From NCBI GenBank assembly GCA_030374735.1, contig JASCIV010000519.1:1-17679 (forward strand): 17,679 bases of DNA, read 5' to 3'. Both the position numbers and the translations under genes were made by a program. The notes beneath the pieces were generated by a model. It saw nothing but the letters and a program-made list of their open reading frames with translations, searched no databases and was not told the origin of the DNA. The stretch comes from Gracilaria caudata (Eukaryota; Rhodophyta; Florideophyceae; Gracilariales; Gracilariaceae). Of this stretch, positions 8,042 to 15,686 are shown piece after piece (position 1 is the first letter of the stretch; each line of letters begins with the position of its first letter).

Positions 8042-8077
8042 GTGTGGTCCACACTTTTTGCGGTACCACTCTATTTA
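8042..8077. repeat. Right subterminal module, direct copy of 6133-6168
   Basis: GTGTGGTCCACA (8042-8053), an 8-base spacer, then GGTACCACTCTATTTA (8062-8077). The left copy at 6133-6168 has the same layout and differs only in the spacer and in one later base. The ATTTAAAG at the end may also serve as a TATA-like element for the transposase (CTTTAAAT on the - strand), about 195 bases before its ATG. Confidence 0.8.
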
Positions 8078-8082
8078 AAGAG

Positions 8083-8107
8083 CCACACCTTTTACGGTCA
8101 CTGGGTG
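8083..8107 (-). repeat. Right terminal inverted repeat
   Basis: Reverse complement of the left 25-bp repeat with one mismatch. On the + strand it ends CACTGGGTG. Confidence 0.93.
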
Positions 8108-8110
8108 TTA
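8108..8110. repeat. Right TTA target-site copy
   Basis: TTA directly follows the right terminal repeat and matches 6057-6059. Confidence 0.7.
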
Positions 8111-8197
8111 CATACCTACAAGTATTTCAAATAAACATAACGATAATGATACAAAAACAACCAAGGCATTTTCCCGCACACCCTTGGAGGAAATACC

Positions 8198-8328
8198 GGG
8201 AGCGTCATGAAACCGCATAGTGGAAGAAGGTCGTTCAGAAGTTTGAACAAAATTTGTATTTTACTCATGTCAAAAAGTTGACCTACCGGTTGTGTTAAAT
8301 AAGTGAAATATGGTTTCAGGACGCTCCC
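8198..8328. repeat. 131-bp inverted-repeat element (MITE-like)
   Basis: GGGAGCGTCATGAAACC at 8198-8214 and GGTTTCAGGACGCTCCC at 8312-8328 are 17-bp inverted repeats with one mismatch around 97 bases of AT-rich sequence. No coding potential lies inside. A convincing target duplication is not visible at either edge. It could be a miniature transposon or a stable RNA hairpin. A shorter inverted repeat (CCAAGG at 8161-8166 with CCTTGG at 8182-8187) lies just before it. Confidence 0.6.
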
Positions 8329-9080
8329 ACTTCTGGTTTGAATTTATACGCCCAAGAAAAATATCGAACAGTTAGAACGCTTTTCAAACCCAAAAACTTT
8401 TGTGCTAAGCTTCTGCAGGTTTTCAGCAAAGTTTTAGTGAGAGTGCAAATTTGGTGTGCTTCGCGCATATGATCTTTGTTTGAGGCCACACTTTGTGAGC
8501 CGTAGCGTGAGCACGGTCTGAGCTTTGCTACAGCAGCTGCCAGCTAGATAGGTGGTGGCTTGGCAGAACTCCAATTGTTGCCGTTTTGTACGCGCCGAGC
8601 TTCACTAGCACGGCAACCTCCGCGGCAATTGTTTTGGGTGCCTTGTTGGCCCAACTGAGTCGCAAGTGGGGCCGGAGTATAGCAAAAGAATTGAACGTTT
8701 CAAATGTTTCTATAGGCCGGAGGCGACAGTGAAAAACGAGAGCAAGACCGGGGGATATGGCGCGGTGATCTGCTTTGAGAATCCAAGTCTAAACCATGCC
8801 TTTGCCAGTTTTTGCTGTAATTTTGGTTTGTAAGCACCACTTTTACATAATTTTTCGAACGTATTTTGAGCGATTGGTTTTTCAAGCGTTCCGTTTTATT
8901 CGAAATTGTTTTCGAGCGTTCTAAGTGTTGTAAACGTGTCCACTGCCATATGCGTTAAGTGACAATGCGCTTCTGTAGTTTGCATCATGTCCAAGTCTGT
9001 CATCGTGTCGTTTTGACACTAATTGCGAAAAGAATGGTGACGCATGATATAACACTTCTACCAGAGCCCCTCCGGTTCCC
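8329..9080. other. Intergenic, no supported gene
   Basis: No frame here has both an ATG and protein-like composition. GTTGCCGT at about 8577 and ACGGCAAC at about 8609 can pair. No tRNA-like A/B boxes were found. The right part serves as the 3' flank of the membrane protein gene on the - strand. Confidence 0.5.
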
Positions 9081-9086
9081 TTTATT
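9081..9086 (-). terminator. Polyadenylation signal of the membrane protein gene
   Basis: AATAAA on the - strand (TTTATT at 9081-9086) lies about 81 bases downstream of the stop codon at 9167-9169. Confidence 0.55.
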
Positions 9087-9166
9087 TCACATATTGTGTC
9101 AGGTTAAAGTAGCAGTCGTTCTCTTTGAGAGCGGCAGCTCCTCATATTCACCCATCTGCAGCGCTG

Positions 9167-10542
9167 TTATTTTGATTTTGCCTCCGAAATACACACAACT
9201 GGATGATTGTCTTCCTTGAAATACGATAAAGTAGGATTATTCTCCACAACTTCTCCTTCTCGTCTCTCCACATACAACGCCCAGTGCAACAGATTGTCCA
9301 CTTCGAAAAGAACATTCCTTGCGGCAAATGCGATTAATGCATACCAAACCACACTGAACGTCCACGAAACAACCAGGACAACGATAACAAACGTAGGCAC
9401 TTCAGTTGCATCAATCGTCTCACTCACGAACGGACAGGTTCTCCTAGCGCTTCCCAAGAACGCCCGACGTCGTATTTCGTACGGATCTCCGACGTTCTGA
9501 CTGAAAGCATCCGCAGCACGTTTTGCGAACGAGACCAAAAGCCCCGTAGAATTGAACAGAAGCTCTGTCTTGAGATATTCGAGTTCAATATCAATTTCTC
9601 CCGATCGTAAACCACTCTCCATGTCTCTCAGAAATGGCTCAGATAAGAACGTGAAGTTCCCTTGTTGAAAACAGAACACGCAAAAGTCGTCTGACATGCA
9701 TCCCATGTGTACTCCTGACTCTGGAAGTTTGCGAGTTTCTGACAACACGATGAAATCGGTTCGGTACACCGCCTTCTTCGAGCATCGCACGTCTCCATTC
9801 TGCAGACTCACGTTCCCTGCGCGTTGTAGGTTAAAGTTCTTGCGTTGCACTTGGCACGCACTCTCCACTATGTCCGCTTCACGAAACTGCGCTTGATCTT
9901 GAGGCGTGCGTGATATGATATCAATGCCAATGCACGGACTGGAGCGAAATCGATCGAGAGTGGCAGGGTCGGTGAAGAAGGACACGATTATTTCCAGTAT
10001 GAAAAACAGAAGCACTGAAGCAGTGGTCAAAGCCAAGGATCTTCTTTGGTGATTTCGAATATTCACGCTCTTCGTCTTGGAAAGGTTTTGAAAATCCCTA
10101 AGGTTACCCGCTTTATGTAATGCTGAGAGGAAGAGAGTTTCGGCAAAGAATGAGATGATAGTGATGATCAGACTCACGAATTGGGACTTCAACGCAATTA
10201 TGGCCATGATACTCAATGATTCAGGGACACTTGGATCTTGGTATGTGCCTTTGTCGTCCCAATCACGCTTTTCAGGGGCTCAGTCAAAGGAAGAGCAGAC
10301 CTTCTCACATCTCTCGACTCCTCCACTGTTGCTGCTTTGCAATGAAATCAGACGAGCGTAACCGTATCCTCAGAGTGAGCTGTGTGGCATTACAGTATCG
10401 TTAGATGTACCTATGAGTGGAACTTGGTTTGAGGAAAACGGGAGTAGGAATGGATCAAGAACCCTATCCAGATGGTGTACAAACAGATTGGTACACGATG
10501 CAGCCAAATCACTTTACGCAATTTCTCCAACATCTCTTGCAT
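9167..10542 (-). CDS. Three-pass membrane protein with Cys-rich ectodomain, one probable intron
   Basis: I do not recognise the family. The main exon is 9167-10278. My model adds a 25-bp first exon (10518-10542, MQEMLEKL) and a 239-bp intron, giving 378 residues. The simpler alternative starts at the ATG at 10205-10207 (346 residues, good A at -3 and G at +4). In the 378-residue numbering, hydrophobic segments lie at about 42-62, 90-110 and 303-328. The loop between the first two is very basic (HQRR, KTKS), so it should be cytoplasmic. That places residues 111-302 outside. This ectodomain holds seven Cys (about 124, 150, 174, 202, 208, 211, 290) and three N-glycosylation sequons (NVS, NFT, NST). 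The C-terminal tail of about 50 residues is charged and cytoplasmic. A plasma-membrane receptor or surface role is an inference only. Confidence 0.75.
10279..10517 (-). other. Probable 239-bp intron of the membrane protein gene
   Basis: On the - strand the donor is C|GTAAAG at 10517 and the acceptor follows a pyrimidine-rich run (CTCTTCCTTTGACTGAG) ending at 10279. The frame downstream stays open and protein-like for 23 codons before the first internal ATG (PPEKRDWDDKGTYQDPSVPE), then meets TGA exactly at the proposed acceptor. Joining ATG exon 10518-10542 to 10278 preserves phase. The exon's frame has a stop just upstream of its ATG. Confidence 0.5.
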
Positions 10543-10631
10543 CAGATTTTAGTAGAAGTTATGTGCCCACAGACGCTTCTCCAAGAGGGATGTCCTTGAG
10601 GCCCACTGACGTCATACAGAAGCACGTTCGT

Positions 10632-10641
10632 GGGGGGGATA
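10632..10641 (-). promoter_or_regulatory. TATA-like element of the membrane protein gene
   Basis: On the - strand the sequence reads ACATATATCC about 90 bases before the proposed ATG at 10542. The distance is like that of the TATA box and ATG of the secreted protein gene at 11780. Confidence 0.35.
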
Positions 10642-10702
10642 TATGTGAGGTCAACAGTGGTGCGTTACGTGCCCCAATGTCTGATCACTTTTCATGATTT
10701 TT

Positions 10703-10739
10703 GTGCTCGTCAGCAGCAAAAACTGCTGACAATGAGCAC
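10703..10739. repeat. Strong hairpin, 14-bp stem with a 3-base bulge
   Basis: GTGCTC (10703-10708) plus GTCAGCAG (10709-10716) pairs with CTGCTGAC (10723-10730) plus GAGCAC (10734-10739). The loop is CAAAAA and AAT bulges out on one side. It lies upstream of the membrane protein gene, in a region with no supported gene. Confidence 0.75.
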
Positions 10740-11689
10740 GTAAACTATGAACAATCAAAAGAAGCAGCGAAATATGGCGCTCGGTGAGCCCCGAGACCGC
10801 CAGTTTGAAGATGCAAGGCCACGGCTACACACAAGTTTAGGGGAACCCGGAATTCAACATCTACAAAAGGTGCAGGTTTGCCCATTTGTCGTGTTGTATA
10901 GCTTCGGTGACGTGCTGGACGACTCAGCACGGCAATTACTCTTCTCTTTTCCTCTGTGGGATCGCAACGCGAGTATTCTTGGCAGCGCATCGAGTAAAGT
11001 GCCTTGACTACGAGTGGCCTGGTTAACATGAGGATTCATTTCAGTCGCAGAGCCAGTCCTTGTGCCATCCCGTAAGAGCCAGACTTAAAAAGCCATCAGT
11101 GGCCGAATAGATACCTTCTCTCGGAAGACAGGGTCATGGTATGCCTGATGCTTGATATTCTCCGTTTCGGGCTTTAACTGCCACTAATGTTAACGTCATG
11201 CAACGTCCGGATGAGTTCTCTCGTGAACTGAAGTTTCCTGCCATCAACCTTCCCACACCGCGAAAACAGACAGATAAGAGACACCATATATTAGAACACG
11301 TGATAAATGTCTCGCCAACAACGCACCCTCTCCGATCCCCCTCCGGACGCATCAGTTTTGAGTTTTTCGCTGTTTAGCCGAGGTTAGCCGTCTTGCCAAC
11401 TAGTCATCATACACGACAGAGCTCTAGTTTTTGAGAGTTTGAAAGCAAAAAATATGAAAAAGAGTACACATAGTGGGGAGGCTAATCGGGCTTACAGTTT
11501 AGTCATGCAAATCGGATTGCATATTCTGCTGCTCCTTTGAGTACATAGTCTTGTTCAAACTGATAGGGTTAGAATCTGCTCCTTTTGCGCCAACATTGTT
11601 GTACATTGAGTTGCGTTGCTGGCGTGTCGTTGTCTCGCGGCACTGTGAACTCTTGTCATGCCGAACACTCCATCATATTGTGAGCGCAG
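10740..11689. other. Intergenic, short open frames only
   Basis: Overlapping open frames at 10747-11007 (+) and 10745-11029 (-) lie antisense to each other and neither has recognisable features. A 72-codon ATG frame at 11134-11352 (-) is also without features. I do not call any of them. This is the space between the promoters of two divergently transcribed surface-protein genes. Confidence 0.45.
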
Positions 11690-11696
11690 TATAAAA
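11690..11696 (+). promoter_or_regulatory. TATA box of the secreted protein gene
   Basis: TATAAAA, 84 bases before the ATG at 11780, in a suitable position for a core promoter with a short leader. Confidence 0.6.
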
Positions 11697-11779
11697 CTGC
11701 TCTTCCTTCCTCCCGCAGAGCTCCAACGATTGCACCGAGAAGACGTCATACAAATCTAGCTCAATAGCTGTGTTTCACG

Positions 11780-12325
11780 ATGACGAGCTTTCTGTTCTCC
11801 GTTTTGCTGTTCTTACTGTCTTGTTCATTTGCCACATCGCGACTTCTTTCAGATCCTTTGGCGGTTTTCTGCGACTTCAACAACGGCCTCGGTGGGTGTT
11901 ACACCGAATTTAATGATCCGATTTACTGTTCAGGCTTGGACACGTCGAAGACAAACTTTCTGAAGATCGTGGGAACAAACGCTTACAACCATTTTCTCGA
12001 GAAACATGGACTAATTGGAAAGCTGATTTTCTTCAGGGTGGTACAACAATATGTGCTTGACAGTTTCTTGCTTTCCGTGGAATCTTTGGGTCCAGATGCC
12101 ACCACAAGAACATTGACGCTATCGAGTGATGAGACGCTACCGAATGATGTGGTACTGCCGAGTTCAGCAAGGTTTCCGTTTCAGACGTGTTGGGTGCGCC
12201 GATCTGAGTTAAAGTCTGCTCCGGTCAACTCCACCAATGATGAAAACAGAGTTTTAACACTCACCAGCGGAGGTTTTGGACTTCGTTGTCAAAACAGATG
12301 GAAGAGGTGCAAGGAATACTATTAG
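11780..12325 (+). CDS. Small secreted six-cysteine protein, 181 residues
   Basis: I do not recognise the family. Residues 1-20 are a clear signal peptide: SFLFSVLLFLLSCSFA, with likely cleavage after Ala18 or Ser20. The mature part has six Cys (31, 40, 50, 137, 170, 177), an even number that fits three disulfides, and one N-glycosylation sequon (Asn150). FCDFNNGLGGC near residue 30 faintly recalls the start of MAM-type extracellular domains (CDFExGLCGW), but the rest does not follow that family. The middle (about 85-120) alternates hydrophobic and polar residues, as in beta strands. The gene has its own TATA box. An AG|GTGCAA donor-like site lies at 12305-12311, so the C-terminal few residues could instead be intron read-through. 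I place it outside the cell, function unknown. Confidence 0.7.
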   Translation: MTSFLFSVLLFLLSCSFATSRLLSDPLAVFCDFNNGLGGCYTEFNDPIYCSGLDTSKTNFLKIVGTNAYNHFLEKHGLIGKLIFFRVVQQYVLDSFLLSVESLGPDATTRTLTLSSDETLPNDVVLPSSARFPFQTCWVRRSELKSAPVNSTNDENRVLTLTSGGFGLRCQNRWKRCKEYY

Positions 12326-12566
12326 GGAACCTAGTCCTCTATGGTGGTAACCTTGTCTGCCGTGCGATTGTTAGGACGTCGAGGGAAGGTGGTGTCTGGG
12401 GTGCTTAGGCCGTCCTAAGCTATGGTGTCTCTGGGAGACGGACATGAGCTCGTGGCATAAAACAAGGGGTTTGGGCTCGGGGAAGGGCTGATTAGCACGT
12501 GGTGCTCAGGTGCGCAAATTCGCTCAGTTAGCCGTGCCCTTTATTAAAATTTTTAATCAGCATTTT
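12326..12566. other. 3' flank of the secreted protein gene
   Basis: No gene is seen. TTAGGACG at 12371-12378 pairs with CGTCCTAA at 12411-12418. GCTTAGG at 12403-12409 pairs with CCTAAGC at 12414-12420, so two alternative hairpins compete for the same right arm. The AT-rich palindrome ATTAAAATTTTTAAT lies at 12544-12558. Confidence 0.45.
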
Positions 12567-12734
12567 TCAATTACAACGTATGACACGTATCCCGGTGTGT
12601 GTCGTGTGTCTCAGGTAACGCTTGTCTTGGCGCCATTGGCGCTTCTCCCATGACACATTGGTTTGAAAAATGTCGATGTATGGATCGTTCAGCTTTACCT
12701 GCCTCTTACGCCAACTGTCGCACCTTACCGCCAT
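12567..12734 (-). CDS. Short reading frame, 55 residues, uncertain
   Basis: The frame starts at the ATG at 12732-12734 and has protein-like content (DSWRKRQVKLNDPYIDIF, WEKRQWRQDKRYLR). AATAAA on the - strand at 12540-12545 is 22 bases after the stop. The frame is also open upstream to 12776 without an ATG, and TTTCAG followed by CAAGCG just before the ATG looks like a splice acceptor, so this may be a 3' exon. It is rich in Arg, Lys, Trp and Gln. I recognise no family. It could be a gene relic. Confidence 0.28.
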   Translation of the reverse strand: MAVRCDSWRKRQVKLNDPYIDIFQTNVSWEKRQWRQDKRYLRHTTHTGIRVIRCN

Positions 12735-12771
12735 GAGTTCCTTCTTCGCTTGCTGAAACTGGTGGCTTTGA

Positions 12772-12999
12772 TGCACTGAAGTTGAAGCTACTCAAACTTC
12801 TTCGCCAACGGCACCGCAAGCGATCCGGTCCACATCGATTGAATCTGGACCTGTTAGTCCTAGAAAACTTCCCTTTGCTCTCAAAATGGGGTTGACATCA
12901 ACTGCCATGGCACATGAAATTGGAGAGTCAGCTTCGTCTCTTTCCCGCGTTGCTCAATTGTTTTCATGTCAACGATCGGACCGGAAGGACATGAAATAA
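12772..12999 (+). pseudogene. Open, protein-like frame without a start (exon or gene relic)
   Basis: This frame is open between TGA at 12769-12771 and TAA at 12997-12999. It reads like a Ser/Thr/Pro-rich C-terminus (TSSPTAPQAIRSTSIESGPV, then AMAHEIGESASSLSRVAQLF). The first ATG is half-way in, so no complete protein is possible without an upstream exon. A neighbouring + frame (LAETGGFDALKLKLLKLL) is also protein-like up to 12892, which hints at a frameshift in a decaying gene. I found no convincing splice site to connect it to the secreted protein gene upstream. Confidence 0.3.
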
Positions 13000-13180
13000 A
13001 GAGGACTACAGAGGTTGCAAACCACTACAGATACTCTTTTCAACGTGATTGGAGGTAAGACCTAAATCTATATCAATTGCATGATAAATCTCAGTCGAGG
13101 CCATGATGGTGCACGCGAGCAAATGACCAGCCCCAACACTTGGTGATCTTTTGGAATTGGCATCCTGCTGCTGCCTTTGA

Positions 13181-14680
13181 TCAATCACTTCCACCGTCAC
13201 CGCCATCTCCACCAAACCCGTCAAGAATATCGCCTACACCACCATCACCCCCATTGCCGCCATCTCCTGCTTCACCCATATCGGCATCGCCACCGTCTCC
13301 ACCGTCACCACCGTCACCGCCGATGTCGCCGGAGCCTCCGTCGCCTCCGTCACCACCTGCGCCATTGCTGCCACCATCGCCTCCGTCACCCCCATTTCCT
13401 CCCTCTTCAGAGCCGAGGCCACCAGTTCCACCCATTCCGCCCATGCCGTCAAACCCTCCAGTACCACCTGGTCCTCCGTCTCCTCCAAACGTACCTGTTC
13501 CACCGTCGCCTCCATCTCCCCCGTCCATCATTGAAGAGCCATCCCCCCCTGCTCCGCCATCTCCACCAAACGCGAGATTAGAGCCGTCGCCACCATCACC
13601 ACCATCTCCGTTGATGCCTCCATTTCCTCCATCACCACCATCACCACCTTCCTCGATTCCAGCGCCACTACCACCCTCTCCACCATTTCCTCCATCACCG
13701 TTCGTACCGCCCATACCTCCATTTCCGCCATCACCACCGATCCCAGCTCCACCTCCTCCACCTCCGCCGCCTCCATCACCACCATCGCCGTTGATGCCTC
13801 CATCTCCTCCGTCACCACCATCACCACCTTCCTCGATTCCACCACCACTACCACCCTCTCCACCATTTCCTCCATCACCGTTCGTACCGCCCATACCTCC
13901 ATTTCCGCCATCACCACCGATCACAGCTCCACCCCCTCCACCTCCGCCGCCTCCATCACCACCATCGCCGTTGATACCTCCATCTCCTCCATCACCTCCA
14001 TCACCACCTTCCTCGATTCCACCACCACTACCACCCTCTCCACCGTTTCCTCCATCACCGTTCGTACCACCCATGCCTCCAGTTCCTCCATCACCACCGA
14101 TCCCACCTGCAGATGCGCCACCTCCCCCACCGCCATCACCACCATTCCCGTTGATGCCTCCATCTCCTCCATCTCCGCCATCACCACCGATCCCACCTCC
14201 GGATCCGGAACCTCCAAGACCTCCATCACCACCATCTCCGTTGATGCCGCCATCTCCCCCATCACCTCCATCACCGCCAGTTGCGCCGGGGAATCCCGAT
14301 CCTCCCGCCCCACCGTTCCCTCCATTACCGTTTATACCTCCATCTCCTCCATCACCGCCATTTCCGCCAACGCCATCAGGCGGTGCATCTCCTCCAGCTC
14401 CACCGTTCCCTCCGTCACCGTTGATACCACCATCTCCACCGTCTCCTCCATCTCCAGCAGTGCCTCCGGGAAGAGCGGCTCCTCCTGCTCCTCCGTCACC
14501 GCCAGACTGACCGGGAGCACCATCTCCGCCGTCTCCGCCTCTTCCTCCGACACGACCTGCGCCGCCGCTACCTCCCTTTCCGGCACGAACTGAAACGGAC
14601 CATGCCGGTGTCAGGGGGACGCACAGACAAGGTTGGAGCAAGACGATGAACGACAGCAAGAAAACAATAAGCGTCTTCAT
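13181..14680 (-). CDS. Secreted glycine-rich GGX-repeat protein, 499 residues
   Basis: Residues 1-20 are a typical signal peptide (MKTLIVFLLSFIVLL, cleavage near Cys20). A short non-repeat stretch follows (VPLTPAWSVSVRAGK). The rest is GGX triplets, where X is mostly Asp, Asn, Ile, Ala or Ser. Residues 86-355 are nine 30-residue repeats that begin [I/T]NG[D/N]GG[D/N]GG and end GGDGGDGG. Repeats 4-9 form three near-identical 60-residue pairs. The remaining 144 residues are looser GGX repeats, ending GGSD. There is one exon, and all of it is low-complexity. Glycine-rich GGX proteins elsewhere are structural: cell-wall proteins, silks and some ice-binding proteins with polyglycine-II folds. Dense Asp could also bind Ca2+. 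Function here is an inference: extracellular matrix or surface coat. The antisense Pro/Ser frame is explained as a mirror. Confidence 0.85.
   Translation of the reverse strand: MKTLIVFLLSFIVLLQPCLCVPLTPAWSVSVRAGKGGSGGAGRVGGRGGDGGDGAPGQSGGDGGAGGAALPGGTAGDGGDGGDGGINGDGGNGGAGGDAPPDGVGGNGGDGGDGGINGNGGNGGAGGSGFPGATGGDGGDGGDGGINGDGGDGGLGGSGSGGGIGGDGGDGGDGGINGNGGDGGGGGGASAGGIGGDGGTGGMGGTNGDGGNGGEGGSGGGIEEGGDGGDGGDGGINGDGGDGGGGGGGGGAVIGGDGGNGGMGGTNGDGGNGGEGGSGGGIEEGGDGGDGGDGGINGDGGDGGGGGGGGGAGIGGDGGNGGMGGTNGDGGNGGEGGSGAGIEEGGDGGDGGNGGINGDGGDGGDGSNLAFGGDGGAGGDGSSMMDGGDGGDGGTGTFGGDGGPGGTGGFDGMGGMGGTGGLGSEEGGNGGDGGDGGSNGAGGDGGDGGSGDIGGDGGDGGDGGDADMGEAGDGGNGGDGGVGDILDGFGGDGGDGGSD
13616..14425 (-). repeat. 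Nine 90-bp coding repeats, last six as three 180-bp units
   Basis: Each 90-bp unit encodes 30 residues of the glycine-rich protein. The stretch 13616-14155 is three 180-bp units that are nearly identical: the same text recurs 180 bases apart at, for example, 13681 and 13861, and more loosely at 14041. No unit changes the frame. The pattern indicates expansion by unequal crossing over or slippage in steps of 90 and then 180 bp. Confidence 0.9.
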
Positions 14681-14833
14681 TTTTCGGCTTTGGGAAACCC
14701 GTTGAATACCTCGTACTGCAATTCTCTTGGCCTTTCCCGATACGGGTCGCTTGCAGTGAATGTGTGGCTCTGGAATGTCAGAAGTTCACCACAACGCTGC
14801 CGGACGGGCATAGACATTGAAACCGGTTCCGAG

Positions 14834-14841
14834 ATTTATAG
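14834..14841 (-). promoter_or_regulatory. TATA box of the glycine-rich protein gene
   Basis: CTATAAAT on the - strand lies about 154 bases before the ATG at 14680. Another TATAAAG word is near 14960. Either could be used. The nearer one gives the leader length more like the neighbouring genes. Confidence 0.45.
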
Positions 14842-15686
14842 CAGCTCTGCAGCCACAGTCTGAATGTGTTTTCGCAGTAAGGGACAAGAACTTGGTAAAG
14901 ACGATGCTAGAACATGCTTTGATGCTTTGTAGAAATTGAATGGTTGGATTCAGGGATAAAGCTTTATACAATCAACGATGAGGCCTTATCTTAAATAGTA
15001 ACTGTTTATAGCCAATGCCATGAATGATGTTGTATTGTCCTTGATCCTTTGGAGCAAGAAAAAAGTGTTTCAGATTTTAAATGACTGTATTCTTTATAGT
15101 TGAGAGTGCGCAAACCCTGTATCCCGACGTTCTGTTTTCCACTTTTTTTTGAGTAATGGCTCGTGTGAAGCGGTCACGAGTTGTTGCCTTTGTCAATGGC
15201 AGATAGCAACATAAAATCTGGTTATCGCCAATCATCGAGCTCTGTGATCAAGCTCTGATTGCTTTACGACAGAACCTGTTCCAGCATAAATCATATGCCA
15301 CCAGCGTTCTCCAACGAGATTTTTAATGCAAGACTTGCCTATAAGGACCACGTGGAGAGTAAGGTAGTGCAGTTGAGATTTCAAGACATACTCTGTGGAT
15401 GAACTGCCAGTTCAGGAGCGCTCCTATTATCTACGAAGGTATTAGTATTGTCTCGTACAAATAGGGCAGGGTATAACATAGCTCAAGCCTTCAGCCACCC
15501 GATGGGTTGCTCAGGAGCCTTTGAGAATCCAGTCGATGTTCACTGTTTGCCCACGCACATCGAATTTGCGTCAATAAAATGCATTCAGTGCACTCGTGCC
15601 TTTCCAGGGAAGCCACAGTTTGGGTTTGGAACGCTGCTGCGCGCGAAGCAACCACTGTAATCCCGCTTTTGCATTGTTGTTGTGCC
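14842..15686. other. Intergenic, one small ATG frame with a splice-like site
   Basis: No gene is supported. An ATG frame at 15295-15402 (+) encodes 35 protein-like residues (MPPAFSNEIFNARLAYKDHV). It contains AAG|GTAGTG at 15361-15369, a reasonable donor, so it could be a first exon. I see no clear second exon. The rest is AT-rich and featureless. Confidence 0.35.

Larger units (their letters stand above)
6060..8107 (-). mobile_element. Complete pogo-like (CENP-B/Tigger type) DNA transposon, 2,048 bp
   Basis: The ends are 25-bp inverted repeats at 6060-6084 and 8083-8107 that differ at one position. Both begin CACCCAGTGACCGTAA. TTA flanks the element directly on each side (6057-6059 and 8108-8110). 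This can be read as a 3-bp target duplication, or as the TA duplication typical of the pogo/Tc1 superfamily with one extra base on one side. The interior holds a single uninterrupted transposase gene on the - strand, with palindromic subterminal motifs near both ends. Nothing in the element is visibly broken, so it looks young and possibly autonomous. Confidence 0.93.

Noticed and set aside
10413..10697. 94-codon + strand ATG frame
   Set aside because: It lies antisense to the proposed first exon, intron and promoter of the membrane protein gene and has no recognisable content.
13140..14510. 456-codon + strand frame of SPPSPP type, like algal hydroxyproline-rich proteins
   Set aside because: It is the mirror of the glycine-rich gene. 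It has no signal peptide, and the third-position bias before Ser codons only makes sense as Asp codons on the other strand.
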